Source: Phylloscopus collybita
Taxonomy: Eukaryota; Chordata; Aves; Passeriformes; Phylloscopidae
Assembly: GCA_027886175.1 (NCBI GenBank)
Contig: JAJNNQ010000137.1
Coordinates: forward strand, 31,792,001-31,856,000
DNA: 64,000 nt
Direction of reading: 5' to 3'
Position 1 is the stretch's first letter. Each line of letters begins with the position of its first letter. A program made the translations under genes and the position numbers. Of the stretch, positions 25,801-36,600 are shown in pieces. A model generated the notes under the pieces. The model had not been told where the DNA came from. It saw only the letters and a list, made by a program, of their open reading frames with translations, and searched no databases.

Positions 25801-28246
25801 TTTAAAATTTTAAAAAGTCAGAGCAGTGGCTGAGTGGCTGAGCAATGGTCTTTCTATCTAACAGAGTACACGTTTCACAGAGAATCTTACATGAATTAGT
25901 AGAGGAAATTATTTTATAAATTTGTGATCTAGCCTTCTTGTGTTCTTCATTCCACTGGCTTCTTTTTAGAGGGCTTTTATCCCTTGAAGGTAATATCAGA
26001 ATATACAATAAAATTATAGCCAGCATATTTCCAGACATGGCTGTTGCACTGTGGCAGAAAGAGTGAAACTTGTACAAGTCCATGAGTAGTAGATGACATG
26101 GGTGCTAAATCTCAGCAGAAGTTGTTTTCTGAAAGATCTTAATCTTCTTATTCACGCTTCAGAATGACTCTATCTCAGCTCAGAAAGCTTATTCAAGCTG
26201 CTAAAGAGTGTGACGTTCTTCAGATTTTAGGTCAGTTGTGCTAACATGACATGCTACTTTTTATAAACCCAAAAAAGCTTCTCAAGTATTTGCCAGCAGA
26301 TTAACAAGTTACTCTAGTGTATGTCATCAAAATAATTCCCTTGCAACCACTAGAGAAAATTGTCTAAGCTTGAACAGGTAGTCATGGTAGTGTCTTAAAT
26401 TCCAATTAATGCTCCATATCTGAAAAATTAAAAAGGTCCTAGTAGCAGTATTTCACACAACCCCATGCCTATCATTGCATATAGCAGCAGAGATACTCAA
26501 ACCAATTTATGGGCGTCATAAAATTCTTTCATTTTCTTTGTAAGCACCTAGACATGACAAAGGTAAGCTATTATTTCAATAACTAAGAAATCTTTTATGA
26601 GAAAAATGGGAATTATTCAATATTCTTTTAATATAGGTGTGTTCACATGAAATGAAGTCGGTGTATACCTTTCTACTTTTTCTATAACCAAAGCCTAATA
26701 GCAGGTGTAATTCACGACAATTCATAGTATTGCAACATTTTGCAAACCAGTGTGTGATCTATGTTCAGTGTCAAATCAGTGTCAAATATGGTCTATCAGA
26801 GAAATTGTTCTTTAGGGATGTGTATCATTATAATGACAAGGCTCTTATATTCATCTTTAGTGACTAAGATATCTTTTTATGCATTGTGTGTATCCTGAAG
26901 CAGCTCGCAATATATGATAGACTAGGCCCTATACGTCATTTAATGTAAAATGTGCAAGTATTTCTGTACTTATTTTGTTACAAGCTGTAGAGTCATTTAA
27001 AAAAAGAGAGAGAAAAAAAAGAAATCAGCTAGCAGAATTTTCAACAGAGAGGCAAGGAATTATTAACTTTTATTCTTCAGATCGGAAGTTTATCTGTAAA
27101 TTAAACTTGACAAGTTGTTTCACTAAATTTCTTGAGACCCTGCAACCTTTCTGGGGAATGTGCAGGCTGACTGGCCTCCCCACCCAAATGCCAGCTGGCT
27201 CCATGCAAGCCTATATCCTTTGATGTCCCTTTGAGCTCTACTCTCCTTTCTCAAGCTTTCTGTATGCAAAAATGAAAACCTCTCTCAGTTAAACTACTCC
27301 AAAGTCACAGAGAATGGCCAAATAGCTGAATGGTTGAATGACAACAGCAAACTCTTCCTTGTAGATGCATTGATAGAAGAATGGATTTTTTCTAATATTT
27401 CACATAAATGTTGCACATCTTCATATACCAGAGAAGAGACATTCTCACCAAAAGAAATTTAAATTCTTGTGAATATAATAAATTGATTATCTCCCAAGTT
27501 ATGTCCAAAACACAAACAAAACATTTTCAATATTAATTTTTCCTTTTAAAATATAACAGTGTTTTAAAGCCATCCTTAACAAATTAAAATGAAACATCAA
27601 GCAAGTTTTCATATAAAGCAAAACCAGTAACAGAATAATTGTAGTAGTTTTCCCCACATAAAACATTTCTTTTATTACTCTGTCTAGCCACTACTCTGTC
27701 ATGCCAAAAGAGAAGGCATGTAAGCCATTTTTTCCCAAATTGTAGTGTTCTTTACAACTAAAGAGATAGAAAGTCCACAAATGCTTAATTTGCTTGGCAA
27801 AGTAGACAGGAAAGAAGTATGATTGCAGCCAGTCTCTGTGTAGACATTGATAGCAAATTGAGAAAAAAATTGAACAGCCACAGAGATTGCTCTCACTGCT
27901 GAATGACTGATCAAAACAAGGCTGAAGTCCGCTGAAGGAATGACAATAGACCCTGTGGATGTGGCGTTGATTCCCTGCAAAGACATTTTGAGACTCTTGG
28001 CTCTAAACAAAGAATTCCACAAATCCAAACACATCTGCATCTACATCTTAGAATTAAGTACACCAACAATAATGAATTGCTTTACCTCATGGATCCATAA
28101 GTATTTTCCACAAAAGTAGTAGTATTTTCAGATATGCTACTTCATGGTGCTTATAATGTACTTAATGTGTCATGTGTACTATCTCTGCAATTTTGATGGG
28201 AGCACAAGTCAAGAAATGTGAAAAGTATGTATTCCATTTACAGTAT
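22828..28246. other. Non-coding stretch; part may be conserved non-coding DNA
   Basis: No gene is visible. The longest open frame, 113 codons at 27699-28040 on the minus strand, contains hydrophobic stretches but I cannot match it to a family, and nothing beside it looks like an exon or a splice-site pair. The part at about 24500-25050 has few low-complexity runs and several TAATTA-type motifs, a texture seen in conserved non-coding elements, but conservation cannot be judged from one sequence. Short A runs lie near 24281 and 25164. Confidence 0.6.
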
Positions 28247-29397
28247 TGTGGTAGCTTAGCATGGATGTGAGAGGTTTTTTTTTCTCTAAAGAAGTTGTAG
28301 TAGATGTTGACAGCTTGGTTGACCAATTAAAGAGTTAGATATGCCTCTGGGAACACCCAGGCTTAAAATCAGCCCAGGCAATCCTTTTCTTTCTGGTCAG
28401 TTGAACAGGTAACTGAAGAGTCGGGTCCCTCTGTTGGCCGGCCAGGCCTGCCGCTTGCCCTCCCGCCCCCTGGGGTGGGGAGCCAGCCTGAAGGCCTGGT
28501 TGGTCCATTGCCTCCCCGCAGGGGAGGAGAGGCTGCAGCTCAACATCAGCTGATTTTAAAGCCTATCTCAGAGCCCGCTGAGCTGGAAGGGAGCTGGGCC
28601 CACCCTGATTGTCACTGAGGGGTGGGCAGGGTTCCCCCCGCCCCTCCTGGGGTGAGAGGAAAGTAGAAGGGGAAAACCCAGCCACTTGGAGATCTCTCCC
28701 CCAGAGAAGCTGCTGCAGAAATCACATGGCCACCACAGGCCTGGCCAGATTTAACCCTTCCCTGGCAACATGAAGCTTCCAAGGCTTAACTCTTCCCTGA
28801 GAGAGAGAAGAGAAGGACAAGAGTGCATATAAAGAAAACCCAGCATGACAGTCAGATGAAGAGGGAGAGTGAATGACTAATGAGATGAAGGATAGAGGGG
28901 TTACCTGCTGGCTGAACTTCTTATTGAGCCATGGAAATGAACTCTGTATGTAAATTATCCCTTCAAATCATGGGAAAAATATGCATTTAGGGAGATGATT
29001 GTAGATTTGTGTATGGATCTGAGCAAAGATGCTTGTAATGGACTCATATTGATTTTATGAGATGTTTGAGCAGAGGTAACAATGAGAAGCCCTCTGTGCC
29101 ACTGAAGCAGTAAAAAAGACATCTCTATTCCTTGAGAGGAAGAATCCTTTGTTTTTGAAGTTATTCATCTTTAAAAGGTGACACCCCTGTAATGCAAAAG
29201 TCTAAAACCCATGACCCATAACTGCTAATGGGAGGGGTCACAGAAGCGAGTTTCCCTGGGTGGCTGTTTTTGTGACAGTTAAAACCCACAAGACAACTGT
29301 TCTAAGTTGTCAGTGGGATCCGTGACTTTAGAAGAGACACCTCTCCCAAAGAATTGAAGGAAGACTATTTTCAAATAGTAAAACTAATTGAAAATCA
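28247..29397 (+). mobile_element. G+C-rich LTR-like element, probable ERV
   Basis: A block of sharply higher G+C (densest at about 28425-28720) interrupts A+T-rich DNA. It begins TGTGGTAGCTTAGCATGG and could end GAAAATCA. The flanking 6-mers CAGTAT (28241-28246) and CAGTTT (29398-29403) differ by one base, which would fit a 6-bp duplication of the ERVK type. A TATA box (TATAAA, 28828-28833) lies in the middle, giving plus orientation. I recall sequence such as 'gtgacacccctgtaatgcaa' and 'tctaaaacccatgaccc' (about 29180-29220) from interspersed avian LTR repeats, but cannot name the family. At about 1150 bp it is long for a single LTR, so the ends or unity of the element may be wrong. No reading frame of note lies inside. 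Confidence 0.5.
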
Positions 29398-30549
29398 CAG
29401 TTTTTTTTCTTGCTATGTTATTTGTGAAAAAGTGAACACTTGGTGGGGGGAAGGAAGAGTGTTTTGAAATTTCATTGAGTTTAGGGGACATCTTGTAGTC
29501 TAGTCCATCCTTTTGCACACCAGAATAACTCTATAAGAAATTCTTGATTTAGTATTTCAGGTAGGAAAAAAAATCTCCTGGCTCTGGCAAAATGCTTGCT
29601 CCTAATTGATCTTTGCAAAATGCAGGAAGTTGCCTATTTTCACTATTTCAAAGTACTGTCATTTTGTAAGTAAGTATAAATAATGTATGAATGCAAACTG
29701 TTAAAGACAGTGCAGTCTGAAGATTTGAGTGCCAGACTCGTATTCCTGGTAACTATTCACAACTTTCCTATGAATCTGCTGTGTGATGTTAAACAAGCTA
29801 CTTTCTTGTTTTCCTACTTCCTTTACATTAAATAAAAAAGGCCATGAGAAAACATCTACCCCCTTTGAGAAGAATTTTGAAATTCCTTACTATTGGTTTC
29901 AAAATTAACTTGAATAGAGCAGAAGAACTGGGGAATGGTTCTTTACCAGGACTTTATTGAACTTTATAAAAGCTGGCTAAACCTCTGGGCAAGGTTTATT
30001 ACCTATGCAGGTGTCAGACCTGCCCTCACAAGCGCACACATTTTGAGTGATACAGAAAGAGCTGTATGAGCTCTGAAGGAACATCACAGAGACAGCATAG
30101 AAAGGTCCAGGTAAAAGGATGGAATTACAACTGGAACAGAAATAAAATTGAAAAGAGAACTCTTATCAGAATTTAATTTGAATGTGTCTTATATAGACTA
30201 GAACGTATGCTTATAAAAATGTATCAGTATGAACATTTGGTAAACTATGCCATTACATTTTAATGGTGGGTAGTGACATTTCTGAGAACATTTAAGGACC
30301 TTAAAAAAAGTAAATAGAAGTTTCACTATTATGAACTGTAACTGCAGATCATTGGATACTATCCTTTCTATTTGCAAGATAAAGTTCCAAATCTTTTATA
30401 CAATAAACAAGTGTTATTTAAAAACTTGTTGAACTTCTAAAACCCTGTGAAGATTAATACTCATAAGTTTTATTTACATGCTAAATTAATTTATTTCAAG
30501 CTTATATTTTTTTACAGCAGTATTGTTCTACAGTGTTGAACTCTATCTC
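29398..30549. other. Non-coding sequence, no recognised feature
   Basis: About 1.15 kb of A+T-rich unique sequence separates the G+C-rich element from the next solo LTR. No open frame of note, microsatellite or known repeat was seen. Confidence 0.6.
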
Positions 30550-31285
30550 TGTCTGGGGTTATGGAACAAAAAATGTGTATTCTATTTCATTTGTTGAAAG
30601 CAGCTGGGGAGATGTTTTTTTCCTTATCTCTTGTAACTCTGGGGGGAGGGGGGCAGATGCCTTCTGATAATGGGCCAACTGTTAAAACCAAGTGGGGCAG
30701 TGTTTCTTATCTCTTTTCACCACCTGTCTTCCCTCTAGGGGGATATTTTCTGCTAATGGGCCATTAAGGCTCACCAAGGACATGACACATTCCATCATCC
30801 CATTGGGAGATGCTTCACTCAGCTGGGGGGGAGCCAACCATTCCTACCTGGATAAAAACTGAGATGTAGGAACACAAGGGATCTGGTTCCACTGGATTCC
30901 CAGAGGAAGTCTGGACCCTTCTCACCATCACTGGACCCTTTTTCTCTCAGGATCATCTCTACTCCAACAGAACCACATCTGCCACTCCAGGAGGACTTAC
31001 TGTGGACTGCTTCCAACACCCTGACCAACAGGGTGTCAGGTTGTAGCTCTGACTCTGTCAGGGTTTCTAGGATTTTTTTTGTTTTCTTGCTCGTTTTTTG
31101 TACAACTACATTTGTATTTTTTAATCTTCCTAGTAAAGAACTGTTATTCCTATTCCCAAATCTTTGCCTGAAAGCCCTTAATTGAAAAATTATAATAATT
31201 TGGAGGGAGTGAAGGATTTACATTTTCCATTCCATGGGAAACTCCAGCTTTCCCTGGCGGATACCTGTCTTTCCAAACCAAGACA
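30550..31285 (+). mobile_element. Solo LTR, family A copy 3
   Basis: This 736-bp element begins TGTCTGGGGTTATGGAAC and ends CCAAACCAAGACA. ATCTC on both sides (30545-30549 and 31286-31290) is a perfect 5-bp target-site duplication. The TATA-like GATAAAA is at 30851-30857 and the hairpin CACCCTG-ACCAA-CAGGGTG at 31017-31035. The 3' quarter, including TAGTAAAGAACTGTTATTCC and GGGAGTGAAGGATTTACATT, matches copy 1 closely. Open frames inside it, such as 30561-30767, end in the same tail (FLLMGH) as in copy 1 because the DNA is homologous. With perfect termini and duplication it looks fairly young. No gag, pol or env remnant flanks it. Confidence 0.94.
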
Positions 31286-32929
31286 ATCTCCAACCACTCT
31301 TCCTAGTTAATAGAGAACAAGTACATTTAGGTTCATTTTCCTATTGCTGCATCATAGAAGTTTTTAGTCCCCTTTGCCACAGCACTTTGAAATGGTCTTC
31401 TGAAATTAACTCTGCACACTTTCAAAGGTTGACTTTCTAGTTTTTAAACTACTTGCTACCTGCCACATTAAGTGGAGTTCAGGTGAGCTCTTATCAGTCC
31501 TTCCTGCAAAACCACTGATGATTTCACCAATGTTTGCCTGGTAGCTCCTCACGCTACATTTCCCTTTTTCATGGCAGCTTTATAGTGACAATAGAATATT
31601 AGTCATCTTTCTCTATCATATTCTATTGATGCATCCACAGATGTGTATTTTTGGTTTCCAGGTTTTTGGTTTAGAGGTAGGTTATTTTTTGGTTTTTGAA
31701 CCTATTTGTTCACAGTTGCTTGATCTTGTACATTATATTCTTAAATTTTATCTGTTTCACAGGTTTTTCTGAGGTATTAGAGCTACAACAAATATGTAGG
31801 CAAGATTGTACTTAGTAGTGTAAATTTCCTGCTTGTTTCTTTATAACATCTCCAAAGACTCCTCAGGCTTTCAGTGAAAAAATAGGTATTTGGTCTCTGA
31901 GGGACAGACTGTGATACATGTGTCCTTGCAAGCACTTCTGGAAACAGTGGTTTTTTAAGCCAGATAGAATTCTGGCAACTCAGAATGCTAGGGGAAAACA
32001 AACAAACAAAAAACCAACACAACCCAGAAACAAAACCTCCAAACCACTAACAAAATGCAACGAAACAGAAAAAAACCTCTCACAAAGAAAAAACAAACCC
32101 ACAAACAAAGAAAACCAAAACAAACCAAAACCATATCACACATTCCACACTTTTAGGTTCCAAGCTGCTGAGAATTCATAACATTTTCAGTCTGAGACCA
32201 ATGATAGTTAGTGCTCTTAAGAACTTGTGAGCAGCATTCAGAGCTTTAGAAATACATAGATGTGTCCTAAAATGGAGAAAAAGCTTATGTTGTGCTACTA
32301 TATTTCATATAAATTTTGTCAGCATCCAAAAAATCACTGGAATCTCCATGTAAAACAGGTGTTGCTTTGCATCCAATATACAATATCATTCACCTCTATC
32401 AGGAATCATACGGAAAAAAATATCTTTTTGTTTCCACTTCTCCCCTCCTATACAGGAAAGAGGAATTAAGAGCAAGTCCCATTTTCTTGCAATATTCTCT
32501 TAGCCTGCCAAGGCAATAGTTTACCTGATTCCATTTCACATGTTCACCTTTCTGACTACTTCTGTATGTCATTTCAAGACATCCTAAGGAACATACATTT
32601 TTTCCACTATGCTTGAGCAGTCTTGTACATAAAGTTTATATTTACAATGAAAGACAGCAATAACTACTGCATCTTCTCCTCACTAGTTTAAGAAAAGCCT
32701 CCCTGTTAAGTGTGTTTCTGAATTTCTGCAGTCTCTTTGATTTCTTTGCTCATTATTTTTTTTTAGAAATTGACAAAGTAAACAGGAAATCCTAAGTGCT
32801 CTTTACATTATCACTTAGGCATTCTGACTTTCTCAATTCCAAATCCAGCATATTCTGCAAACATAAAGGACAACCCAGAAAGAAAGTCTGCATCTTTGAG
32901 AGTGCTTCCATCCTTTTACATAAACTTTG
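31286..32929. other. Non-coding sequence with A/C-rich tract
   Basis: No gene is visible. Open frames at 31783-32022 minus, 31918-32181, 32260-32469 and 32316-32519 overlap one another in different frames. One of them owes its Asn/Lys/Pro/Thr-rich protein to the A/C-rich tract. Confidence 0.65.
31993..32150. repeat. A/C-rich low-complexity tract
   Basis: The plus strand is made almost only of A and C, with AAAC, AACC and ACAAAC words and few G or T. It is irregular rather than a clean microsatellite. It mirrors the G/T-rich tract at 19115-19273 and the A/C-rich tract near 63762. Confidence 0.85.
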
Positions 32930-33618
32930 TGTGATGGTTTAAGGCAAATTTGGGAGGAGAACTCCTAGGGAAACCCTCCCTCCCCTCCCCCAACCGGTTC
33001 GGGAGAAAACTCCTCAGAGAGAAGTGGAAAGAAACCTGTTTATTAAACTGGCAAAGCACTCCCCAGGACAATGAATTGAACAATACCAGATGACAAGAAC
33101 CTCGTGCTGCTCTGGGTAGATGACAAATTAGGACAGAAGTCCCTCTGGTAGGTGATTCCTCTGCTCTCAGTTCTTTCTGGCGCTGGTGAAAGTTGCTGCA
33201 CAGGAGAGATCTTGGTGGGTCCCGGTGCAAACTCCCCTGGAGCCCCCCTTGGGCCCTCAGTCTGGGGAGATTTGAACAGTTCCAAAAAAAAGGTGGAAAA
33301 AAGGTGGAAAAAAGAAAAAAAGGAAAAAAGAAAGAAAGGAAAAAAGGAAAAAAAGAAATGCAAAGCTTCTCAGGCTTAACTAAGCTACGCTAACTAGCTA
33401 CAAAGAAAAGCAAAGCGAAAGTGAGTGCCGAAAAAAAACCCCACCGTCTGGGTGCTGGTGACTCCCACTCTTCAAGGTCAGTCCGAGAGGTTTCTGAAAA
33501 CAAACTGTGCACTTTTCTCCCCGTTTTACTCTCAGATCCAAATTAAAGGTACAGAGTGTAATATCCAACATAAACCCAACAGACAATTGGGGATACATCG
33601 TAACGTCACCCCAGGACA
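32930..33618 (-). mobile_element. Solo LTR of a second ERV family
   Basis: On the plus strand this 689-bp element starts TGTGATGGTTTAAGGCAAAT and ends CACCCCAGGACA. Flanks CTTTG (32925-32929) and CCTTG (33619-33623) form a 5-bp duplication with one mismatch. Plus-strand TTTATT at 33039-33044 is AATAAA on the minus strand and sits about 115 bp from the minus-strand 3' end, the usual place for an LTR poly(A) signal, so sense is minus. A purine tract of AAAAGG-type units (33278-33360) lies inside it. The sequence is unrelated to family A. Open frames at 32916-33230 and 33043-33363 (minus) and 33152-33379 and 33193-33393 (plus) are incidental, and their Lys-rich or Phe-rich parts come from the purine tract. 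No internal retroviral sequence adjoins it. Confidence 0.88.
33278..33360. repeat. Polypurine tract inside the second-family LTR
   Basis: The run of A with GG or G interruptions includes an 'aaggtggaaaa' unit present twice. On the sense (minus) strand it is a polypyrimidine tract. Such tracts vary in length between copies of an LTR, and the sequence shows no function for this one. Confidence 0.85.
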
Positions 33619-36600
33619 CCTTGAATTTCCACTGTGCAAAAATGTGAAGTAATCAATATTTTTCCTCAGACTATAAAAAATTAGATAAAACAAACCTGCA
33701 GTGACAAATACCAAATATTTCCTAATGGGGATAACCAACTTGAAGTAGACAGATTTTTATATTAATATAAATAAATAAATATTGGCTTGCCGTGGGCAGA
33801 ATTCTATTAATACCCATTGAATCTCCTTCCAATTCAAGAAAATCATCCTTTCTGGTATTCCACAAAAGTGAGGTTCCTAAATTATTTAAGTTCACTTATC
33901 CCTTGAGAAGCAACTGTTTCTGTCTTGGGATTTAAGTATTAGAACCACTGAATCAGGAGAATCAAACTTTTTATGCTTTCCATGCATTTTCTTTCTAACC
34001 TGGACCTCAAAACTCCCTTTTAATTCCTGTAAAAACATTCACTAACAAAGAAGGAATTTATTCTCCCATGATGGAGATTACTGTGAAAAGTGTGTCACTA
34101 AATATTTATTACATATATATACCTATTGAGAAGGTCATAATAGAAAAATGTCAGCAAGAAGTTTGAGAAGAAAACAGAGGGAAGTGAAAGCCATGTTATT
34201 TGATTCCTAACTGACATAACCTCCATATTAAAAGATTCCACAAATGAGCTACTGTAGACTACCTAATGATATTTTTACCACATTCCATTGAAACTTAACA
34301 GGGATGTTCCTGAGTCAATGAAGCTTCAGTGGCTTCCTGGAACACCATATTAAATGAAATGTATGGAGCTGGCCACAGCTAGCAGCAAGAGTAACTTGTG
34401 TGCATGTCAAGACGCTCCATGGCTCTCATTTTGCAATAAGAGTGACTAGTTGTTCTGCTTATAGATTTTTGGCACTCTTTTTATTAAATTAGGTAATTAA
34501 GTGAGTACCATCACTATTGGAACACACATCGAGAAAATCCCAAGGGAAAATAACTACTTGGGTTTCAGTGATTATAGTCCTTCAAGTTGTTTTTGAGTAA
34601 ATTTGCAGCCCTGAAGTTTTTGTCACAACCTTTTTCCCAGTTGCTATGGAATCAACAATTTTAAGCTTTGCAACAGAGAAATGACTGCATTTCATGCCAT
34701 CACAGAGCATTCACATCTAACCACACCTGCTGAAAAATGTGAATTAGAGTGCAGGAGTTCATAGGAAAATATGACAACTTAAACAGTAGTGGGGATGGAT
34801 ACATTTTGTGAAAATACTTTTCCTGAAAGACTGGGACAAAAGCCATCAAATTGTTTAAGAAATTGCCAAACCACATAAATGCTGAGCAATATACTAGATT
34901 TACACTGCATAAGCTGAAGTGGCTATATATGAGCAAATGAATTGTAACACTAGGGACCTTGTTCTGGGAACTCCTGGACATACCAGTGGCAGCATGTCTA
35001 CACATGTATTCACCAATGTAAGCCATAAAACATACCTCAGAGAACTGTACTTGTTGTTTGTCATTTCTTTTACTGTTTCATTTCTGAGGAGACAGTAAGA
35101 CAGAAATTGAAAGTGTAGAAAATCTCACTCTAACAAATAAACAGAAAAATAAAGAAGGGATTTTCTTTATAGCAGCAGGAAAAAATGTATGTGCATGCCT
35201 GTAGTTATCGGAATCAAACCACTTTCAGCATCTAGGAACAGTTTAATCAGGAAGATTTTCAACACAAAGCAACAGCAAGCATGGAAAGAGTTCATGTTCT
35301 TTCTGACTGTGAACATTTTTGCTACAGGCTTGTCACGTCAGCTGGTAAGAGTATTCAGGCTTTTGACTCAATAGGAATGCCATATGGGTCACAAGCTTCC
35401 AATCTCTCACTATTTGGAATGTTTTCATTCCAGTAAAGGAAGTTTCCTGGAGGCTATCATGAATAGAAGCATGGACAGATTAGCCTCTCATATGCATAAC
35501 CACACTTTGATAGAAATAGGACAAAGTGTGTGAATCTGATGTGTGCTGAACGGACTTAAATCTGCATCTACAACATCTAATATCGTTAGCGATTTCATTG
35601 GTGAAGAAACAAATTGCTAAAAAAAGAATAAACCTGTGAAAGGAAAAAAAAAACAGAATAGCAAGTTATAGAAACAAGAATAAATTGAAGCTATATCTTC
35701 AGACATGGTTAAAAATTTTAACAATTTCTTTCTCATCTGTCAAAAGGGAATGTAAACTTACATGCACTGACAACATCATCCCTTTAGTGAGACTTGCAAG
35801 GAGTGCTGCTGTAATATCCTACCACTAAGTGTTTTAAGAAAGGAGGCAGCTGAAAATAGATACATTAAATTCACCTGCCAAAGTGCTGAATTTATATGAA
35901 AATGTCAAGATCTTGCACTACAGCCAAATGAATCCATAGATTAGGGACAACTAAATTGCCAACTGCAAGTAATTGCAACATATTTTCCCCTGATTCTTTT
36001 TCTTCTTAAAATAATGAACATGCACATGATTTGTAAGTATTATAAAACAGCTTAATAGACTATCTCCACATTTCTCCCCAAATCGTGTTCTTTATAGAGA
36101 TTTAGTGTGAGTTCTGGATTTGATTAGGTCAGAAAGGGTATTATCACTGGGTTAGATAAAATATGCATAAGTGAGCCCTTTGTTTGCACTACCTCCTTAC
36201 ACCAGACAGACTCTGCGAGAATCATTACTCCTTTTGATAGCTCTCCAGCAGAGGTAACCTTTAAAAAAACAACAGTGGAGAAATGCAATGGCTGGTGCTT
36301 CTCTTTGTCAGAAAGGTTCTCTAAGCAGTGTTTCAGCACTGCCTGTTGCCTCTCTCTATAAAGAGGCCTAGAAAGAAGAGTTGGCATCAACCCTGCACAT
36401 GATGAGATTGAGAAGGACCTGGAGACTGGAGAAGCCAGGTGCAAGAGCGTATATTTCTCTGCATCTGCAAAGAGAAAAATATTAGCCAGCAAAGCTGTGA
36501 AAGAGATTTAAATTATAAGAAAATAAAGCAAAACATGGCAAAATACACGTCAGAAAGAAGACAGAATTGTCCATATGGGAACTGCAGGCTTGTTTTATTT

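Noticed and set aside
27699..28040. 113-codon minus-strand open frame with hydrophobic stretches
   Set aside because: I considered a fragment of a membrane transporter, but no motif or residue pattern holds up, the surrounding DNA shows no exon structure, and the composition is as expected from random A+T-rich sequence.
33043..33393. Lys-rich and Phe-rich open frames on both strands
   Set aside because: They lie inside the second-family LTR and owe their composition to its purine tract.
36124..36492. 122-codon minus-strand open frame
   Set aside because: No recognisable motif, no partner exons and no codon pattern that stands out from its surroundings.
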